This document shows positions 60,572-64,000 of a stretch of DNA of 64,000 nucleotides, piece after piece. Numbering within the stretch: the first letter of the stretch is position 1; each line of letters starts with the position of its first letter. Origin of the DNA: JAZKIX01 sp040384645 (GTDB lineage: Bacteria; Pseudomonadota; Gammaproteobacteria; Burkholderiales; Burkholderiaceae_D); contig JAZKIX010000070.1 in NCBI GenBank assembly GCA_040384645.1, forward strand, positions 62,001 through 126,000, read 5' to 3'. The translations under genes and the position numbers were made by a program. The notes below the pieces were generated by a model, which was not told the DNA's origin, made no database searches, and was given only the letters and a program-made list of their open reading frames with translations.

Positions 60572-62032
60572 GTGCGCCCACCCTTCATACCTTCTTTTTC
60601 TAGCCTACCTGCCCTGCTCTTGCTAAGCCTCGCCGTCAGCCAAGCCTACGCCCAGACCGAAGAGCAGCGCAGTACCTTAAGCGACCAGCAAGAAGTCGCG
60701 GTCACCATCTATAACGAGAATCTGGCGCTGGTCAAAGACCAACGCAAGCTGCAACTCAAACATGGTGCGTCGGCGCTGGCCTTCCGCGATGTCAGCGCCA
60801 AAATGCGGCCGGAAACCGCGCTATTACGCAGCACCAGCGCACCCGGCAGCTTGTATGTACAAGAACAGAATTTCGATTTCGACCTGTTGACGCCGCAAAA
60901 GCTGCTGGAAAAATACGTCGGCCGCAGCGTCAACATCATCCGCACCAATGTCGCCACCGGCCAGGAAACCACCGAATCGGCGCAAGTGCTCTCCGCCAAT
61001 AACGGCGTGGTCTTGAAAATCGGCGACCGTATCGAAACCGGCATCCCCGGCCGCATCATCTACGGCGACGTACCGCCCAATCTGCGCGACCGCCCGACCC
61101 TGGTCATGGCGCTCGACAATAGTGGCGCCCAGCAGCAAGACGTGGAACTCAGCTACCTGACCGGCGGGCTGGCATGGAAGGCTGACTATGTAGTCGAGCT
61201 GAACCCGAGCGATGACAAACTCGATATCTCGGGCTGGGTCACACTGACCAATACCAGCGGCGCGACCTATCGCAATGCCAAGTTGCAACTGGTAGCGGGG
61301 GACGTGAACCAAGTGACTCCAAAATTTACTCACAAATTCCGGGCACTTGAAGCGATGGCGCCTGCAGCAGCAATGGCCAAAAAAGACATGGCCGAAGAAT
61401 CGCTCTTCGAATACCACCTCTACACCCTGGGCCGTCCCACCACGATTGCCGAAAATCAAACCAAGCAAGTGGCGCTGCTAGCCGCTGCCGGCGTACCGGT
61501 ACGCAAGGAATTGCTGTTGAAGGGCAATGACTATTATTACCAGAGCAGCGCTGGCGATCTGGGGCAAAAGATCAAGATCGGCGTCTTCGTCGAATTCGAT
61601 AACAAAGAAAGCAGCCAGCTCGGCATGCCGCTGCCCAAAGGCATCATCCGCGTCTATAAAAAAGATAAGGCCGGCAATGCCCAGTTCATCGGCGAAGACA
61701 GCGTCGACCACACCCCAAAGAATGAAAAAGTAAGGCTGAAACTGGGCGACGCCTTCGATGTCACTGCGGACAAGAAGCAAACCGATTTCAAGAAAATCGC
61801 CGGCACCGGTAAATACAATTACATCTACGAAAGCGCCTACGAAATCGTGTTGAAAAACGCCAAGAAAGAAGCCGTGGTCGTCGCCGTGCAAGAACCGATT
61901 CCCGGCGATTGGCAAGTCTTGAGCGAAAGCCATCCCCATAGCAAGGATGCCAGCAACACGGTGGTCTGGAAGGTAAGCGTGCCGGCCGAAGGCAGTAGCA
62001 AGCTGGTGTACCGGAGTCTGGTGCGGTTTTAA
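60572..62032 (+). CDS. Exported DUF4139-domain protein
   Basis: This is a 486-residue secreted protein. After the signal peptide (to about 27, SQAYA-QT), a beta-rich N-terminal region (VAVTIYNENLALVKDQRKL) leads into DUF4139 (about 195-485: YLTGGLAWKADYVVEL, GWVTLTNTSGATYRNAKLQLVAGD). The function is unknown; in bacteria it occurs as a single envelope protein. The start is GTG 60572 with GAGG upstream. Confidence 0.85.
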   Translation: MRPPFIPSFSSLPALLLLSLAVSQAYAQTEEQRSTLSDQQEVAVTIYNENLALVKDQRKLQLKHGASALAFRDVSAKMRPETALLRSTSAPGSLYVQEQNFDFDLLTPQKLLEKYVGRSVNIIRTNVATGQETTESAQVLSANNGVVLKIGDRIETGIPGRIIYGDVPPNLRDRPTLVMALDNSGAQQQDVELSYLTGGLAWKADYVVELNPSDDKLDISGWVTLTNTSGATYRNAKLQLVAGDVNQVTPKFTHKFRALEAMAPAAAMAKKDMAEESLFEYHLYTLGRPTTIAENQTKQVALLAAAGVPVRKELLLKGNDYYYQSSAGDLGQKIKIGVFVEFDNKESSQLGMPLPKGIIRVYKKDKAGNAQFIGEDSVDHTPKNEKVRLKLGDAFDVTADKKQTDFKKIAGTGKYNYIYESAYEIVLKNAKKEAVVVAVQEPIPGDWQVLSESHPHSKDASNTVVWKVSVPAEGSSKLVYRSLVRF

Positions 62033-62390
62033 GCTAAAACAAGTCGTCATTAATGCAACAACGGTTCCGGCAGATGCTTCGTTAATTTGCTGGAACCACC
62101 CTGCTTACCCAGATAACTGTGATGGTTTGCGTAGGTAAATATTTTTCTTTTTAGCAAATTTTTCGCTGTGTTCGCTGGCGCACGGAGTACCATCCGCTTA
62201 TCCCACATGCTCCATCCGGTGGCATAAATTAGACCGCCAATGCCACCAATGCCACAAAAGGCGCTGTCCGATGGTTTGATTGAAGATACCTGCACAGTTG
62301 CAGACCATATCCCGTCCGGTGCCACTCATGTGAATCTCGAGATTTTAATCACATGCCAATCGAAGAATTTTGAAAAGAAAGCTGTCCCCC
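62033..62390. other. Gene-free stretch upstream of the ice-binding protein
   Basis: About 358 bp. A 91-codon minus-strand frame (62050-62325) has no ribosome site or family features and I do not call it. No repeat copy. TGGCATTGG-type motifs near 62230 appear twice (GCCAATGCCACCAATGCCAC on the plus strand). Confidence 0.4.
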
Positions 62391-63251
62391 ATGAGCACAC
62401 GCACAACTCCATCAACCCGGCCGCAAACTAGTGCGCCAAGGCTTCTCAACTTCATCGGCATTGCAGCGCTTCTCTTCAGTGCTGCACCTGCATTTGCCCA
62501 ATTGTTAGGTACCGCATCCAACTTTGCAGTTTTGGGATCGACCCCCAACATCACCAATACCGGCGCCAGCGTTATTAGCGGGAGCGTGGGGATCTATCCT
62601 GCGGCATCGATCACGGGTTTTCCACCGGGATTAATTGTGCCTGGCACAGGGGTGTTTCATGCCGCGGACGCGGTGGCTTTACAGGCACAATCGGACAATA
62701 CTGCCGCCTATGGTGTACTGGCCGGTTTGACCGGCGCCTCGATCTCGCCCACGCTAGGAGGCCAAACACTGGTGCCCGGCGTCTATAACGCCGGTGCCGC
62801 CGACCTGACCGGGGCGCTCACGCTCGACGGCCCGGGACTCTATGTGTTGCAGGCCACATCACTGACCACCGCCAGCGGGCCGGGCGCTTCGAGCGTCGTT
62901 CTGATCAACGGCGCCACGCCTTGCGACGTGTGGTGGCAAATCGGCAGTTCTGCCACGATTGGTACATTTAGCGTGGTGAAAGGCAATATGCTGGCATTGA
63001 CTAGCATCACCATCGGTACCAGCGCGAATCTGCAAGGCCGGGCACTGGTTCAAACCGGTACCGTGACGCTGGCCAGTAATGCAGTCTCGGCCTGTGCCGG
63101 CGGAAGTACGACGGGCTTTACTGTACCTGCGGTTACATCCGCGATCAGTACGGGTATTCCGAGTCTATCGACCTGGGCCTTGTTGCTGTTGACCGGTCTG
63201 CTGGCGTTGGCTGGTGTGGCTGCGGTCGGCAGGAAGGTTAAACGCGTCTAA
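62391..63251 (+). CDS. DUF3494 ice-binding protein with IPTL-CTERM tail
   Basis: This is a 286-residue secreted protein. Signal peptide (about 18-40, SAAPAFA-QL), then a DUF3494 ice-binding beta-solenoid domain (about 42-245) with LGTASNFAVLGSTPNITNTG, SGSVGIYPAASITGFPPG and TPCDVWWQIGSSATIGTF. The C-terminus is IPSLSTWALLLLTGLL followed by a basic end (GRKVKRV), an IPTL-CTERM sorting tail. DUF3494 proteins bind ice and inhibit recrystallisation; anchoring through IPTL-CTERM would hold cells to ice or protect the surface. A terminator follows. Confidence 0.92.
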   Translation: MSTRTTPSTRPQTSAPRLLNFIGIAALLFSAAPAFAQLLGTASNFAVLGSTPNITNTGASVISGSVGIYPAASITGFPPGLIVPGTGVFHAADAVALQAQSDNTAAYGVLAGLTGASISPTLGGQTLVPGVYNAGAADLTGALTLDGPGLYVLQATSLTTASGPGASSVVLINGATPCDVWWQIGSSATIGTFSVVKGNMLALTSITIGTSANLQGRALVQTGTVTLASNAVSACAGGSTTGFTVPAVTSAISTGIPSLSTWALLLLTGLLALAGVAAVGRKVKRV

Positions 63252-63275
63252 CTCATTACACGAGTAGGCGATCAC

Positions 63276-63296
63276 GGGCGCTTGGGCGCCCTTTTT
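63276..63296 (+). terminator. Terminator after the ice-binding gene
   Basis: GGGCGC-TTGG-GCGCCC followed by TTTTT, 24 bp past the stop. Confidence 0.88.
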
Positions 63297-63435
63297 ATTT
63301 AGCCATCGATGTTTTGGTAGCTGGCCGATGCCACTGGCGCTAATCGTATCCAGATATCGATGATACTTTTGCGAGCTTAGTGTGCCGAGAATGAATGCGA
63401 TAATACCGGCCTTCGCACGTCTTCTAAAGCATCCC

Positions 63436-64000
63436 ATGCCCCAATTCGCCCCGCTCAAAAACGACACATTCCTACGCGCCCTGCTGCGCCAGCCGACCGA
63501 GTACACGCCGCTGTGGCTGATGCGTCAGGCCGGGCGTTACCTGCCGGAATACAAGGCAACCCGTGCCAAAGCCGGTTCCTTCATGGGACTGGCAACCAAT
63601 CCCGATTACGCTACCGAAGTCACTTTACAGCCGCTGGACCGTTATCCGCTGGATGCGGCAATCTTGTTTTCCGACATCTTGACGGTGCCCGATGCAATGG
63701 GACTGGGGCTGTATTTTGTTGAAGGCGAGGGGCCAAAATTCGAACGCCCTTTGCGTGATGAACAAGCCGTCATGGCATTGCGCACGCCGGATCTGGGTTC
63801 GCTGCAATATGTGTTCGACGCCGTCACCCAAATCCGTACCGAACTCAATGGCCGGGTGCCGCTGATCGGTTTTTCCGGCAGCCCCTGGACGCTGGCCTGC
63901 TCGAAGGCGGCGGTTCGGACGACTTCCGCACGGTCAAAGCGATGCTGTATAACCGCCCCGATCTGATGCATCATATCTTGCGCATCAATGCGACAGCGGT
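63436..64000 (+). CDS. hemE: Uroporphyrinogen decarboxylase, partial, with a 7-nt deletion
   Basis: This is the start of hemE, which converts uroporphyrinogen III to coproporphyrinogen III in haem synthesis. The N-terminus (FLRALLRQPTEYTPLWLMRQ, AGRYLPEYKATRAKAGSF) is canonical, with the active-site Asp in ILFSDILTVPDAMG. At 63897-63902 the family sequence PWTLACYMVEGGGSDDF is cut: TGC is followed by TCGAAGGC instead of TACATGGTCGAAGGC, a loss of 7 bases. The frame then shifts and stops soon, while the family sequence continues in another frame to the window end (FRTVKAMLYNRPDLMHHILR). Either an assembly error or a pseudogene; an error is more likely since hemE is normally essential. Confidence 0.9.

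Noticed and set aside
62050..62325. 91-codon minus-strand frame upstream of the ice-binding gene
   Set aside because: GTG start, no ribosome site, no family; kept as gene-free sequence although it cannot be fully excluded.
1..64000. tRNA or rRNA genes
   Set aside because: I found no T-loop/anticodon arrangement or rRNA-like conserved stretch on reading the intergenic regions; a covariance search was not possible.

Overview
The window looks like a chromosomal segment of a Burkholderiales bacterium, most likely Oxalobacteraceae or a close relative. The grounds are a PhaM-type polyhydroxybutyrate granule protein, a classical betaproteobacterial porin, IPTL-CTERM surface proteins, and the gene order dapF / DUF484 / xerC / Fur-type regulator / COG0523 / dksA. 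A DUF3494 ice-binding protein points to a cold habitat. Four runs of ten N (1729, 9377, 32462, 43235) are assembly gaps inside genes; two of them break the frame. hemE at the right edge lacks 7 nt, which may be another assembly fault.

Layout. 0.1-3.7 kb: the conserved envelope operon lpoA-yraN-diaA-dolP, then a TlpA-like thioredoxin. 4.0-5.7 kb: three small orphan genes on the minus strand with attC-like sites between them, resembling integron cassettes without an integrase. 6.0-9.6 kb: a DUF3034 / truncated haemoglobin / cupredoxin-like operon divergent from an ECF sigma factor and its RskA-type anti-sigma factor. 9.9-14.2 kb: one 1416-residue membrane protein of unknown function. 14.3-17.0 kb: a second cassette-like zone with a 60-nt attC-like site and a paired 160-bp repeat. 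17.1-20.7 kb: a giant Ig-repeat IPTL-CTERM surface protein. 21-33 kb: mixed housekeeping and accessory genes (GDSL esterase, Nudix, HDOD, PLP enzyme, LysR/azoreductase/pirin, two DUF3108 proteins). 33-39.6 kb: PhaM, a chemoreceptor, a PabB-PabC fusion, SlmA-like TetR, HAD nucleotidase. 39.9-43.7 kb: a DksA without zinc-finger cysteines, a COG0523 GTPase, a Zur-like Fur protein and XerC. 43.7-52.5 kb: DUF484, porin, dapF, two lipid A acyltransferases, metK, an M14 peptidase and a Gfo/Idh/MocA oxidoreductase. 52.8-63.3 kb: diguanylate cyclase, stress proteins (CsbD and glycine-zipper type), aldo/keto reductase with LysR, an ABC binding protein, GPx, DUF4139 and the ice-binding protein. The window ends inside hemE.

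The most striking feature is not a gene. Twelve copies (plus one decayed copy) of a ~75-bp intergenic element recur every 3-7 kb across the whole window, in both orientations and never inside a coding region. Each copy starts GGGGTATA or GGGAGTATA, has a conserved CCCGCAC core followed by a CATTGGC-like block, and ends in an ATACTG-NNN-CAGTAT hairpin. It is not a CRISPR, a tRNA or any element I can name. Its density would imply on the order of a thousand copies per genome if this window is typical.
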